Source: Brachybacterium sp. FME24 (GTDB lineage Bacteria; Actinomycetota; Actinomycetes; Actinomycetales; Dermabacteraceae). From it: DNA of 64,000 nucleotides. A model generated the notes under the pieces. It did not search any database. It had not been told where the DNA came from and saw nothing but the letters and a program-made list of their open reading frames with translations. Shown here piece after piece: positions 15,209 to 23,138 of the stretch. The position numbers were made by a program, and so were the translations under genes. Every line of letters starts with the position of its first letter. Positions within the stretch are counted from its first letter, which is position 1. Location: contig NZ_JABUXV010000017.1 of assembly GCF_014897705.1 (NCBI RefSeq), positions 36,524 through 100,523 on the forward strand, in the 5' to 3' direction.

Positions 15209-16039
15209 GTGGTGTCCACGCCTATGAACCGCTCCCTGCCCTGGCCCACCGAGGCCCCGGCGATCCCGCTGCTGTCGATGCGTCCGATCCTGGATCGGAT
15301 CGCTTCGCTCGCCCGCACCCACCAGCAGGACGTCACGCTGATCCCGGGGGTCGCCGCGACCGAGGAGGAGCTCGCCGCGGACCCGCCTCCCGCTCTCGAG
15401 CAGGTCCTCGATGAGCTCGGCGGCATCGAGCTGTGCGGGATGCCGGTGCTGACCCTCCTGATCGAGGACCGCACCGACGTGGGCCCGTACACGCTGCTGG
15501 GGAAGGCCACGAGCTTCTACCCTCTGTACGAGACGCCCGAAGCCGCTGTGATCCTCACGATCGACGACGACGGCGCCCCCGGCGTGGTCTACGGCATCGG
15601 CGAGGACCTCGCCCTGCGGCTCGCCGCGCCGGACCTCGCCGGGTATCTCGAGCGTTTCGCCGATGCTCTCGAGGCCACGCTGCACGCGCTGGCTCTGCGC
15701 GGGGACGAGACCGATGCGAAGGGCGACGCCCGCGCCGAGGCCGCCGAACAGCTCATGAACGAGCACCTCTTCGCTGAGGTCGTCGGGGAGGACGAGCCCG
15801 AGGATGGGGAGGATGCTGACGCGGAGGACGATACTGCCGGTGTCGAGGTGCCGCTGCAGTCCCCGGCCGCCTCCGGTCTGGTTGGCCTGCCCGAGAATGC
15901 TCTGGCCGTGGCGGACCTCCGCGATGCGCCGCTGGGTGCCCGCGTGGACGTGATCGACGCCGAGGTGCCCGGCGACCCGCTGGATCTGCGCGTCGCCTGG
16001 ACCGAGCGCGGCCGCCTGGTCACACTCCGCACCGTCTGA
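15209..16039 (+). CDS. Acidic hypothetical protein
   Basis: A 276-residue cytoplasmic protein. Residues about 45-185 form a compact mixed alpha/beta region with GKATSFYPLYETPEAAVIL and YGIGEDLALRLAAPDLAGY, loosely reminiscent of SUKH/SMI1-like folds, though I would not assign it. Residues 195-215 are almost wholly acidic (EDEPEDGEDADAEDD), probably a disordered linker before a small C-terminal beta domain ending in RLVTLRTV. GTG at 15209 or 15212 and ATG at 15224 are possible starts; CAGACT just upstream looks like a -10 box for a leaderless message. It is convergent with the transporter to its right. Confidence 0.75.
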   Translation: MVSTPMNRSLPWPTEAPAIPLLSMRPILDRIASLARTHQQDVTLIPGVAATEEELAADPPPALEQVLDELGGIELCGMPVLTLLIEDRTDVGPYTLLGKATSFYPLYETPEAAVILTIDDDGAPGVVYGIGEDLALRLAAPDLAGYLERFADALEATLHALALRGDETDAKGDARAEAAEQLMNEHLFAEVVGEDEPEDGEDADAEDDTAGVEVPLQSPAASGLVGLPENALAVADLRDAPLGARVDVIDAEVPGDPLDLRVAWTERGRLVTLRTV

Positions 16040-16056
16040 CCTGGCGGTTCCCGGGG

Positions 16057-17052
16057 TCAGCTCGCGCGGCGACGGCTGGAGGCGGCGAGGACGGCGGCCA
16101 CCAGGGTGAGGCCGGCGCCGGCGATCGTGGTGTACGTGAGGTGCCCGGGGGCCGCGACGGCGTCGAGCACGACGGAGCCCACGATCTGCCCGGCGATCGT
16201 GGACATCGCCAGGGTGAGGATCCCGAGCGGTCCGGCGAGATAGGCGGCCATCGCGATGAACACGACGCCGATCGGGCCACCCAGGTAGAGCAGTGGATTC
16301 GTCGGCAGCGACTCGGGTGCGCCCGCGACCAGCATGTGCACCAGCGCGACCAGCAGCAGGGCGGTGGTGCCGACCACGAAGTTGCCGAGCGTGGCGACCA
16401 GGAAGTGGCCGCTGTGCTGGGTGACGCGGCCGTTGATCGCCTGCTGCAGTCCCATCGCCACCCCCGCGACCATCGGCAGTGCCAGCAGGTACCACGGGGC
16501 CTCGGTGCTGATCCCGCCGGACATCGCCAACGCCACCGAGACCACCATCAACCCGGCACCGAGGACCCGCAACGGGGTCAGGTGCCGTACTCCACCGGGC
16601 CCGAGCCCCACCCGGTCCACGACCAGCCCGGTCACCGTCTGCCCGGCGACCACGCAGACGATGAACAGCGCCACCCCGAGCAGGGAGACCGAGAACGTCT
16701 GCCCGAGCACGTACATCGCCCCGCCCAGGCCACCGATCGCGAGGTACCAGGGGAAGGACCCGCTGCGCAGCTCCCGCCAGAACTCGCGGCACAGCCGGCG
16801 CACCCGCGGCATCACCACGAGCAGCAGGAGGATCACGACGAGCCCGCTGCCGAAGGAGATCGACGAGGCGGCGAACCCGTCATCGAGCTCGGCGGCCAGA
16901 TCGGAATTGATGCGGGACTGGATCGCGCCCATCACGCCGCACACCACGGCGGCCGGAACCGCCCACAGCGGGGCCGACGGGCGCGGGCGCACCGAGGTGG
17001 TCCCGGCAGATGGCGCGGGCGGGGCGTTCGGGGGAGTGCGGGTCACGAGCAT
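16057..17052 (-). CDS. DMT-superfamily transporter, YdcZ (DUF606) tandem form
   Basis: A 331-residue inner-membrane protein with about ten hydrophobic helices in two homologous halves, each opening with a QSRINSDLA / QQAINGRVTQ-type motif (AAVVCGVMGAIQSRINSDLA early, GVAMGLQQAINGRVTQHSG in the middle). This is the fused version of the YdcZ/DUF606 family, drug/metabolite transporters of unknown substrate. A basic cytoplasmic tail SSRRRAS ends it. I take ATG 17052 as start; GTG 17058 is two codons earlier. TAGTGT immediately before suggests a leaderless promoter. It is divergent from the WXG100-like gene. Confidence 0.85.
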   Translation of the reverse strand: MLVTRTPPNAPPAPSAGTTSVRPRPSAPLWAVPAAVVCGVMGAIQSRINSDLAAELDDGFAASSISFGSGLVVILLLLVVMPRVRRLCREFWRELRSGSFPWYLAIGGLGGAMYVLGQTFSVSLLGVALFIVCVVAGQTVTGLVVDRVGLGPGGVRHLTPLRVLGAGLMVVSVALAMSGGISTEAPWYLLALPMVAGVAMGLQQAINGRVTQHSGHFLVATLGNFVVGTTALLLVALVHMLVAGAPESLPTNPLLYLGGPIGVVFIAMAAYLAGPLGILTLAMSTIAGQIVGSVVLDAVAAPGHLTYTTIAGAGLTLVAAVLAASSRRRAS

Positions 17053-17181
17053 CCACACTACGTCCGGGCGCCGGGCCGTGGCGGAGGAGCCCGGTGCGCG
17101 GACGTCGCACCGGCCTGTCGAGCAGGTCGTCCCCGAGCCGTGTTCACCGCAGGTTCATCTCGACATCATCCCAGCGCACAG

Positions 17182-17201
17182 CATGGGTAGTACTCCCCAT
17201 G
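17182..17201. promoter_or_regulatory. 20-bp near-perfect palindrome, operator candidate
   Basis: CATGGG at 17182-17187 and CCCATG at 17196-17201 flank an AGTACT core; 18 of 20 positions are symmetric. It sits in the divergent gap between the YdcZ-type transporter and the WXG100-like gene, about 80 bases before the latter. Its symmetry fits a dimeric repressor site. Confidence 0.5.
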
Positions 17202-17280
17202 GCCCTCATGGCGCGGGCACCCTACGGTGGGTTCGTCAGAGGGGAGCATGGGTGCAGGGGACGAGGGAGAACGGCGATCG

Positions 17281-18411
17281 ATGAACGGATTCTGGGGCGC
17301 GGACACGGACGCTTTACGGTCGGCCGGATCGGTCTATGTGCGCAGGGCCGAGCTCCTGTCCGACCTCGAGACGTCGTTGAGCTCCCTCATCGACGCCGTC
17401 GAATGGATCGGCGAGGATGCCGAGGCGTTCCGCGCCGACTGGACCGGGAGGGTCCGGCCCGGCATGCAGGACCATTACGTCGAGCTGCGTCACGAGGCAC
17501 GGCGGCTCCTCCAGCACGCCGATGAGCAAGATGCCGCCTCTGCGCCGGATGGCCCAGGTGGCATGTCCGGCCCCGACGGATTCCTCCCCATCATTGCCGA
17601 CAATCTGATGAAGTGGCTGGACCTTGCCGCGGATGGTCCCGGCGGCACCACGGACGAGGGCCTGCTCGACGGGTTGGACGGCGAGTTCGCCGAGCTGCTG
17701 CGCCAGGTCCTCAGCACCTCCGAGGGACGCGCCGCGTTCCTGGGGTCCCTGCTCGGCAGTCTCTCCGGCGGGTTGCTGGCCGAGATGATCGGCCGAGCCC
17801 TGGAACTCGGCATGGCCCTGCAGAACATGCTCACCGGCCTCAGCCTGGCCGCTGGTCTCGGTTCACTCATCGGGCAGGCCCCGCCCGAGGGAGCGGTCGC
17901 CGCGGGCGCCGCCAATCAGGCTGCGAGCGAGGTCCCAGGCTCCGGCTCGGGGGAGGCCGCATCGGGTGAGGCGGCATCGGGCGATCCCGAGGGCGGCGCC
18001 AGCAGCGGAGAGTCTGGTGGGGCCAGCGGCGGCGAGTCCGGCGGCGCAGGTGGTGGCGGCGGTGAATCCGGGAGTGGTTCCAGTTCCGGCTCGGGTTCCA
18101 GCGGTGGAGGAGGCAACGACTCTGCCAGTGCCGGTCCCGAGGTCGCAGCCGGCGCCGACACCAGCGCCGAGACCACGGCCGGAGGCACCGCGAGGGGGTC
18201 GCAGGGCCAGGTGGACAGCGCGCCGCTGAGCGCAGGAGGGTTCTCCGGCCGCGTCGAGGGCAGCAGCGACGAGGGCGCCGGCTCCCTCCTGGAGCGCCTC
18301 CTCGAGATGATCGGCGACCTGGTCTCGGCCGACGGATCCAGCGTCGCCTCCCACGCCTCGTCGATCGGTCACGACATCGGCCAGGCGGGCCTCGACGCGC
18401 CTCGCTCCTGA
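17281..18411 (+). CDS. WXG100-like secreted/ESX-type protein with Gly/Ser-rich region
   Basis: The 376-residue protein begins with a helical hairpin of about 80 residues like WXG100 proteins: FWGADTDALRSAGSVYVRRA, a turn WIG at residues 42-44, then EAFRADWTGRVRPGMQDHY. WXG100 domains are export signals for ESX/type VII secretion. A second helical region (about 95-200) follows, with EGRAAFLGSLLGSLSGGLL; then a low-complexity Gly/Ser/Glu/Ala region (about 215-310) and a short C-terminal helical domain (LLERLLEMIGDLV). No catalytic domain is seen, so a structural or adhesive role is more likely than a toxin. GGGAG precedes the ATG at 17281. No ESX core genes are in the window. Confidence 0.75.
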   Translation: MNGFWGADTDALRSAGSVYVRRAELLSDLETSLSSLIDAVEWIGEDAEAFRADWTGRVRPGMQDHYVELRHEARRLLQHADEQDAASAPDGPGGMSGPDGFLPIIADNLMKWLDLAADGPGGTTDEGLLDGLDGEFAELLRQVLSTSEGRAAFLGSLLGSLSGGLLAEMIGRALELGMALQNMLTGLSLAAGLGSLIGQAPPEGAVAAGAANQAASEVPGSGSGEAASGEAASGDPEGGASSGESGGASGGESGGAGGGGGESGSGSSSGSGSSGGGGNDSASAGPEVAAGADTSAETTAGGTARGSQGQVDSAPLSAGGFSGRVEGSSDEGAGSLLERLLEMIGDLVSADGSSVASHASSIGHDIGQAGLDAPRS

Positions 18412-18505
18412 CCGCGCACCCGCTCTTCCCGACCCCGCTGCAGGCAGGACTACCCTGGAAGCCCGACCGCCTCGATCCTGAGGCGCCACGACCAGGAGCA
18501 GCGCC

Positions 18506-19402
18506 ATGACCTCGTCCAGCACGGACACCCCCGCACCGGTTCTCGTTCTCGTCCCCGGCGCGGCCGGTGCTCCGAGCGACGGCAGCGCCCCGTTCCACCT
18601 CGCCGATCCCACCACGCCGCAGCTATCGGTCACCGACCTGGTCGCCACCCGCGGTGACGGCGTCTTCGAGACCATCGGCGCCTTCGACGGGAAGCCGGTC
18701 AACGTCGGCCCCCACCTGGAACGACTCGCCCGCAGCTGCTCCCTCCTCGAGATGCCCGAGCCGCACCAGGAGACCATCGCCGCCGCGATCGACGCGGCCA
18801 TCGATGCTCATGCAGCCGTGCCCGAGCTGACCGTGCGCGTCATGTACACCCGCGGCATCGAGGGTTCCGGCGTCCCCACCTGTTGGATCGATGCCCACGT
18901 CTCCGCCGACTGGGGGCCGTACCGCACCGGGATCCGCGTGATCACCCTGGACCGCGGGCTGTCGACTGCCGTCCCGGAGACCAGTCCCTGGCTGCTGCCC
19001 GGCGCGAAGACCCTCAGCTATGCGGTGAACATGGCCGCGGTCCGCGAGGCCAAGCGCCGCGGCGCCGCCGACGTCCTGTTCGTCGCCACCGACGGCTACG
19101 TGCTCGAAGGGCCGACGTCGACGCTGCTGGTGCGCCGCGGCGACACCTATCTCACCACTCCGGTGAGCGCTGGCGTCCTGCCCGGCACGTGCGTGAACAC
19201 CCTGTTCGCGGCCCTGCAGCACGAGGGCCACGAGGTGCGCGAGGAGCTCATGACGGTGCAGGACGTCGCCACGGCCGACGGCGCCTGGCTGCTGTCCTCG
19301 ACGCGACTGGCCGCACCGCTCACCCACCTCGACGAGACCGAGCTGCCCGTCGACCATGAGCTCACCGCCCGCTTCGAGGCGCTCCTGTCCGGGAAGGCCT
19401 GA
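18506..19402 (+). CDS. Class IV PLP aminotransferase, PabC-like aminodeoxychorismate lyase
   Basis: A 298-residue fold-type IV enzyme. It shows LVATRGDGVFETIGAFDGKP near residues 47-66, HLERLARSC, the PLP lysine in PGAKTLSYAVNM (Lys168), and EGPTSTLLV near 196. This pattern, especially RGDGVFET and the short spacing, fits aminodeoxychorismate lyase (4-aminobenzoate for folate) rather than branched-chain aminotransferase, although the family is hard to separate by eye. An ATG at 18506 is preceded by AGGAGCAG. It is a single gene followed by a strong hairpin at 19506. Confidence 0.82.
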   Translation: MTSSSTDTPAPVLVLVPGAAGAPSDGSAPFHLADPTTPQLSVTDLVATRGDGVFETIGAFDGKPVNVGPHLERLARSCSLLEMPEPHQETIAAAIDAAIDAHAAVPELTVRVMYTRGIEGSGVPTCWIDAHVSADWGPYRTGIRVITLDRGLSTAVPETSPWLLPGAKTLSYAVNMAAVREAKRRGAADVLFVATDGYVLEGPTSTLLVRRGDTYLTTPVSAGVLPGTCVNTLFAALQHEGHEVREELMTVQDVATADGAWLLSSTRLAAPLTHLDETELPVDHELTARFEALLSGKA

Positions 19403-19505
19403 CTCCGGTCGGCGCTCCCGGACAGCCGGGCGGCCGGGTGCGCCGTCGACCCCAGCCACGGCATGCCCCGGCGCTCCATCGCCTCTGCTCACGGCCCCCG
19501 CGGAA

Positions 19506-19558
19506 AATGTGCCCTGAGGACCGATGGTCAGGCTCGGCATCGGTCCTCAGGGGACATT
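19506..19558. terminator. Strong intergenic hairpin after the PabC-like gene
   Basis: Arms 19506-19526 and 19538-19558 pair over 21 bases with one mismatch (AATGTGCCCTGAGG against CCTCAGGGGACATT), loop 11 bases. It lies between the convergent PabC-like and kinase genes. There is no U-run, so it is either a bidirectional GC-type terminator of the kind common in actinobacteria or a dispersed hairpin element. Confidence 0.55.
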
Positions 19559-19584
19559 CGCGCCGAACCGGCCACTCCGGGCGG

Positions 19585-20103
19585 TCAGGTTCCGCGAGGC
19601 GAGTTCATCCAGGCCAGGATCATGCGCAGGGGTCCGACGTCACCTGGTGCGATGGCCGTGGTGTCGAGCGAGAAGTCGGCTGGCACGCCGTCGTGGATAT
19701 CCCGGAGCTGCCGGAGTGACCAGGCGATGTCGCCGCGACCTCGCTGCGCGATGCGATGGCGAACCGCTGCTTCCTCAGCGCTCATCGCAAGGATCCTCAG
19801 ATCGAATCCCGCGAGCCGCTCGAGGAATCGGTGGTGCAGCGCGTTCACCGGATACGGAAGGATCCCGTCGACGATCGTGTCGTAGCCCGCCGCAGGCCAG
19901 GCGACCACGGAGTCCAGCAGGGTCTCGGCGAAACGCCGGTTCCCCGGTTCGCTGCTGACGTCGGTCGAGGCCGAGACCCGGGGCGCTGCGAGGTCGGCTT
20001 CGACTCCCACCCAGGGGGAGGTGGTGTTCTCCAGCAGTGCCGCCGCGACGCTGCTCTTCCCGGTGCCGCTCGCGCCACTGATGAGCAGGATCCGTGCTGT
20101 CAT
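19585..20103 (-). CDS. P-loop kinase, AAA/zeta-toxin or CPT-like
   Basis: A 172-residue protein with a Walker A motif GASGTGKS at residues 10-17 near the N-terminus (MTARILLISGASGTGKSS), then FAETLLDSVVAWPAAGYDTIVDG, a probable substrate/Walker B region, and HRIAQRGRGDI, a lid-like arginine segment. Size and layout suggest a small-molecule kinase of the chloramphenicol phosphotransferase-like or shikimate/gluconate-kinase-like group; the substrate is unknown. AGGAG lies nine bases before the ATG at 20103. It lies downstream of the SorC-type regulator on the same strand, about 45 bases away, so the two may share a transcript. Confidence 0.78.
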   Translation of the reverse strand: MTARILLISGASGTGKSSVAAALLENTTSPWVGVEADLAAPRVSASTDVSSEPGNRRFAETLLDSVVAWPAAGYDTIVDGILPYPVNALHHRFLERLAGFDLRILAMSAEEAAVRHRIAQRGRGDIAWSLRQLRDIHDGVPADFSLDTTAIAPGDVGPLRMILAWMNSPRGT

Positions 20104-20148
20104 CCGGAGGATCTCCTGTCGGGTCGGTGCATCGAACGCCTCGCCGCG

Positions 20149-21105
20149 TCACGTACTCGCGAGGAGCTCGCGGGCCAGGTCGGTGTCGAACACAGCGGTG
20201 TCGATGACTCCGCTGCGCAGCACGCCGAGCACACCGGGGGCGCGTTCGACGCCGGCCGCGATGCCGAGCACCTCGGGGATCCGCAGCAGCTCGGAGAAGG
20301 TCACTGCGAGCACGCGTTGATCCGTGGGCGCGCCGAGAGGGATCCCGTGCGCATCGATGAAACGGCCGCACACATCGCCCACGGGCTGCTGCGCCTCGAA
20401 GGAGGCCCGCTCGTCGTCGCTCAGCGCCATCAGGCTCAGCACGTGGGGAGAGGAGTGCACCCCCATCGAGCCGATACCCACTACGGCGAGGTCCACCTGC
20501 GCGGCGGCCTCGAGCACGGAACCGATGCTCGACTCGGCGCGCAGCGTGCTCACGGTCGTCGCTGATTCCAGCACCGCCGGCGCGTACAGGGTCTCCGGTC
20601 GGGCCCCGAGCCGGGAAGCCAGCACGCGCAGCACCGATTCTCCGGAATCGAACTGGTCCAGGCTGCTGTGCCCGCCCACCAGGGGCAGCACGCGAGGCGT
20701 CGGTCGCAGATGCAGGGACTCCAGCTGCGCGACCACGCTCTGGACCGTCTGTCCCCAGGAGACGCCGATGCTGCTCACGTGCGCGGCCCGCTCTGTGATC
20801 ACTGCGGCGCCTTCACGGGCGACGGATTCCATCGCCGAGGCGCGCGGCGCGGAGACCACATGCGCCTCGCGCAGGGAGAACGCCGCCCTCAGTGCCGCTT
20901 CGAGGGCTTCGTCCCGCCGTGGTGGGCCGTCGGGATCATGGATCGTGATCTCCACGATCCCGCGGTCCCGTGCTTGGGTGAGGATCCGCGAGACGTTCGA
21001 GCGGGACAGCCCCAGCTCGGTGGCGACCTCCGTCTGCGAGCGGCCCTGCTCGTAGTACAGCCGCGAAGCCCGCACGATCACGGAGGTGTCGCGAGGGGCG
21101 GGCAT
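20149..21105 (-). CDS. SorC/DeoR-type sugar-binding transcriptional regulator
   Basis: The 318-residue product has an N-terminal HTH (about residues 22-45: SQTEVATELGLSRSNVSRIL) and a sugar-phosphate binding domain of the SorC family (VSWGQTVQSVVAQLESL, PLVGGHSSLD, GIGSMG, VGDVCGRFID, and the closing GVERAPGVLGVLRSGVIDT). SorC regulators respond to phosphorylated sugars or polyols. The ATG at 21105 has AGGAG six bases before it; the frame is open 30 codons further upstream but without support. It is divergent from a PTS EIIA gene, a normal pairing in which the regulator senses the PTS product. An inverted repeat at 21182-21201 in the shared promoter is a candidate operator. Confidence 0.92.
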   Translation of the reverse strand: MPAPRDTSVIVRASRLYYEQGRSQTEVATELGLSRSNVSRILTQARDRGIVEITIHDPDGPPRRDEALEAALRAAFSLREAHVVSAPRASAMESVAREGAAVITERAAHVSSIGVSWGQTVQSVVAQLESLHLRPTPRVLPLVGGHSSLDQFDSGESVLRVLASRLGARPETLYAPAVLESATTVSTLRAESSIGSVLEAAAQVDLAVVGIGSMGVHSSPHVLSLMALSDDERASFEAQQPVGDVCGRFIDAHGIPLGAPTDQRVLAVTFSELLRIPEVLGIAAGVERAPGVLGVLRSGVIDTAVFDTDLARELLAST

Positions 21106-21181
21106 GGGCACTCCTGTTCTGCGGCGCACGGAGACGCGCCCGGGACGAATATGCCCAGCGTACGCAGTGCACGACGGAGCA

Positions 21182-21201
21182 GGTGCCAGAATCATGGCAC
21201 C
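21182..21201. promoter_or_regulatory. Inverted repeat, SorC operator candidate
   Basis: GGTGCCA at 21182-21188 and TGGCACC at 21195-21201 are a perfect 7-bp inverted repeat with a 6-base AT-richer centre. It lies 16 bases before the EIIA start, in the region shared with the divergent SorC-type gene. Confidence 0.45.
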
Positions 21202-21216
21202 GACCAGGGAGGCCCC

Positions 21217-21786
21217 ATGAGCTCAGATCCACGCCCGCACGACGACGCCGCCCCCGATGGACAGGATGGCGCCTCGGGCCCTCCGTCCTTGGAGCTCTCG
21301 GTGGTCGTCGCCCAGCTCGACGTGGTCGACGCCGAGGACGTGCTGCGCTCGCTGGCCGGTCGACTGCTCGACGCCGGTGCGGTCACGGTCGACTTCCCGG
21401 AAGCGCTGCGTGAGCGCGAGCGTCGCTACCCGACCGGCCTGCCCACGTCGGTCCCCACCGCGATCCCGCACGCGGACCCCGAGCATGTGGTCCTCCCCGG
21501 ACTCGCGATCGCGACCCTCGCGCAGCCTGTGGCCTTCGGGGAGATGGGTGGCAGCGGCAGTACGGTCGATGCGCGCTTGGTGGTGATGCCTCTGCTCACC
21601 GACGCGCGGGCGCACCTGGCCGCGCTGCGGCGATTGATGGGGCTGCTGCGTGATGAGGAGGCGGTGGAGGATCTGCTGGCAGCGACCGACGACGATGATC
21701 TGCGTGCTCGCGCGGCGGCGCGTCTGGCCGGCGGTACCGTCGAGCACGGCAGCAGCATCGACGAGGCAGGGGAGGACGGCGCGTGA
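21217..21786 (+). CDS. PTS EIIA component, fructose/galactitol type
   Basis: The 189-residue protein is a single EIIA domain (PTS fructose-mannitol/GatA superfamily). The phospho-acceptor is His85 in PTSVPTAIPHADPEHV, a classic context, and LPLAQPVAFG-like strands (IATLAQPVAFGEMG) follow. The N-terminal 25 residues are a polar extension. It would pass phosphate from HPr to an EIIB/EIIC pair, but neither is encoded next to it: a Nudix gene overlaps its stop instead (GTGA). It may therefore serve a remote permease or act as a regulatory phospho-switch for the divergent SorC-type protein. Confidence 0.85.
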   Translation: MSSDPRPHDDAAPDGQDGASGPPSLELSVVVAQLDVVDAEDVLRSLAGRLLDAGAVTVDFPEALRERERRYPTGLPTSVPTAIPHADPEHVVLPGLAIATLAQPVAFGEMGGSGSTVDARLVVMPLLTDARAHLAALRRLMGLLRDEEAVEDLLAATDDDDLRARAAARLAGGTVEHGSSIDEAGEDGA

Positions 21787-22250
21787 AGTCACCGCGACTG
21801 GGGGTGAAGGCACTGATCGTCCGGGACGCTCAGGTGCTGATGAACCGGTACATCGAGCCCGACGGCACCGCAGTGTTCGCGCTGCCGGGCGGCGGTCAGG
21901 AGCACGGCGAGGATCAGGTCGCGGCGATGATCCGCGAGTGCCGCGAAGAGATCGGCGCGCTCGTGGAGGTGCACCAGGTGGCGTGCCTATTCGAGACCAT
22001 GACCGGCAAGCGCATGGTGGATGGCTCCGAGATTCCGCCGTTCCACCAGGTCAACGTCGCCTATTGGTGCGGCCTCGCGGAGGGCGAGGAACCCGGGGAG
22101 GGCACCGAGCCCGATCCCGGTCAGGCAGGAACGGCCTGGCTCCCCTTGGACGGCCTCGGCGAGTACGAGGTCCGGCCCGTCGAGGTCGCTCGCTGGCTGG
22201 AGTCCGACCCGTCCGGTCGGCCGCTCTCTCTCGGGGTCTGCCTGGGCTGA
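21783..22250 (+). CDS. Nudix hydrolase
   Basis: A 155-residue Nudix protein. The box at residues 37-59 is intact: GGQEHGE, seven residues, then RECREEIGA, matching Gx5Ex7REUXEExGU, so it should hydrolyse a nucleoside-diphosphate-linked substrate with Mg2+. The substrate is not predictable; the C-terminal VRPVEVARWLESD is not diagnostic. Its GTG start overlaps the EIIA stop, an odd coupling of PTS and Nudix functions. Confidence 0.88.
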   Translation: MKSPRLGVKALIVRDAQVLMNRYIEPDGTAVFALPGGGQEHGEDQVAAMIRECREEIGALVEVHQVACLFETMTGKRMVDGSEIPPFHQVNVAYWCGLAEGEEPGEGTEPDPGQAGTAWLPLDGLGEYEVRPVEVARWLESDPSGRPLSLGVCLG

Positions 22251-22263
22251 CCCGGTCACGAGC

Positions 22264-22722
22264 TCAGGAGGAGGCGCCGTTTGACCGCTCGAGGAGCTCC
22301 GTCATGGCCTGCTGGAAGGCTCGACGCTTCGGTGCGCTCCATCCCGCAGTCAGCCGCTCGAAGACCTGCTCCTGCCAGGCGTGCGCACATTCGAGGTGGA
22401 GCTGCCCGGTCCCGGTGACTCTCGCGCTGCGTCGTCGGCGGTCGGACGTCCCGGCCTCGAGGACCAGGAGCTCGGCTGTCACGGCGTCCTTGACCAATCG
22501 CGATGCGCCGCTCTGATCGATCCCGATCTCCCGAGCGATCGTCGAGATGCTCGCGTCCACCCCGCGCCGCGATAGGGCGTCGACCGCCTCGGTGACCAGG
22601 ACCAGCCGGCCGTTCTCGGCGATCTGGTCGTCGTCGGCCGCGTCGCGGCGCGACCAGTGCCGGACGAACTCGAACATGGTCTGCCCTGGTCCTGCCCCTG
22701 CACCGGGCCCCAGGTCGTTCAT
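22264..22722 (-). CDS. MarR-family transcriptional regulator
   Basis: The 152-residue protein has a MarR winged helix: RLVLVTEAVDALSRRGVDAS, STIAREIGIDQSGASRLVKD (recognition helix) and a wing LLVLEAGTSDRRRRSARVT; the DRRRR segment is the usual wing signature. The ATG at 22722 overlaps the stop of the upstream NTF2-like gene (ATGA at 22719-22722), so both are one operon. MarR proteins usually bind small phenolic or oxidant ligands and repress their own operon; a palindrome in front of the first gene (23111-23123) is a candidate site. Confidence 0.88.
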   Translation of the reverse strand: MNDLGPGAGAGPGQTMFEFVRHWSRRDAADDDQIAENGRLVLVTEAVDALSRRGVDASISTIAREIGIDQSGASRLVKDAVTAELLVLEAGTSDRRRRSARVTGTGQLHLECAHAWQEQVFERLTAGWSAPKRRAFQQAMTELLERSNGASS

Positions 22723-23099
22723 GCGGTCGCCGCCATCTCGCGGCAGATGAAGGCAAGGTCGAGGGCGGAGCGCAGATCGGGCAGGCGGAGCGCGGCGGTC
22801 ACACTGCCGCCCCGTGCACGGAAGACGGTCGCGACCCGCGTCGGGAGATCGTCGCCCGGCCAGGAGGCGTCCTCCTCGACGACCATGAGGGCTTCGCTGA
22901 CCGGGTGCCACGATCGGGGGATCAGGGTGATCCCCGAGCGATGGACCCAGTCCGCGAACTGTGCGGGAGAGATCGGGCCGGCACCCTTTGGGCCGAGCAC
23001 CACGATCGGGGCGCCGACGGAGCGGGCGCACCGCTCGAGGTTGCCGCTGTTCACGCTCTCGTGCCATTCGGTGATGGCTTTCTCCAGCAAATCGTCCAT
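22719..23099 (-). CDS. Small NTF2/SnoaL-like protein, operon partner of MarR
   Basis: A 126-residue protein with the look of the NTF2-like cone fold: MDDLLEKAITEWHESVNSGN at the start, GAPIVVLGPKGAGPISPAQF, WHPVSEALMVVEEDA and TVFRARGG, as in nuclear transport factor 2-like single-domain proteins that bind or convert small molecules. I chose ATG 23099 because TACACT (minus strand, 23111-23106) lies seven bases before it, giving a leaderless message; ATG 23123 would add eight residues but would place the -10 box inside the gene. It is translationally coupled to the MarR regulator and probably concerns the same ligand. Confidence 0.75.
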   Translation of the reverse strand: MDDLLEKAITEWHESVNSGNLERCARSVGAPIVVLGPKGAGPISPAQFADWVHRSGITLIPRSWHPVSEALMVVEEDASWPGDDLPTRVATVFRARGGSVTAALRLPDLRSALDLAFICREMAATA

Positions 23100-23110
23100 C
23101 CCCGAAGTGT

Positions 23111-23123
23111 ATGCGAAACGCAT
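23111..23123. promoter_or_regulatory. Palindrome at the NTF2-MarR operon promoter
   Basis: ATGCG and CGCAT are separated by AAA and touch the -10 box (TACACT on the minus strand) of the operon. The position fits autorepression by the MarR protein. Confidence 0.4.
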
Positions 23124-23138
23124 GCAATGGGTGAGGCC

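Noticed and set aside
13628..16792. 1054-codon minus-strand frame
   Set aside because: Spans and opposes several well-supported genes; only antisense codon bias keeps it open.
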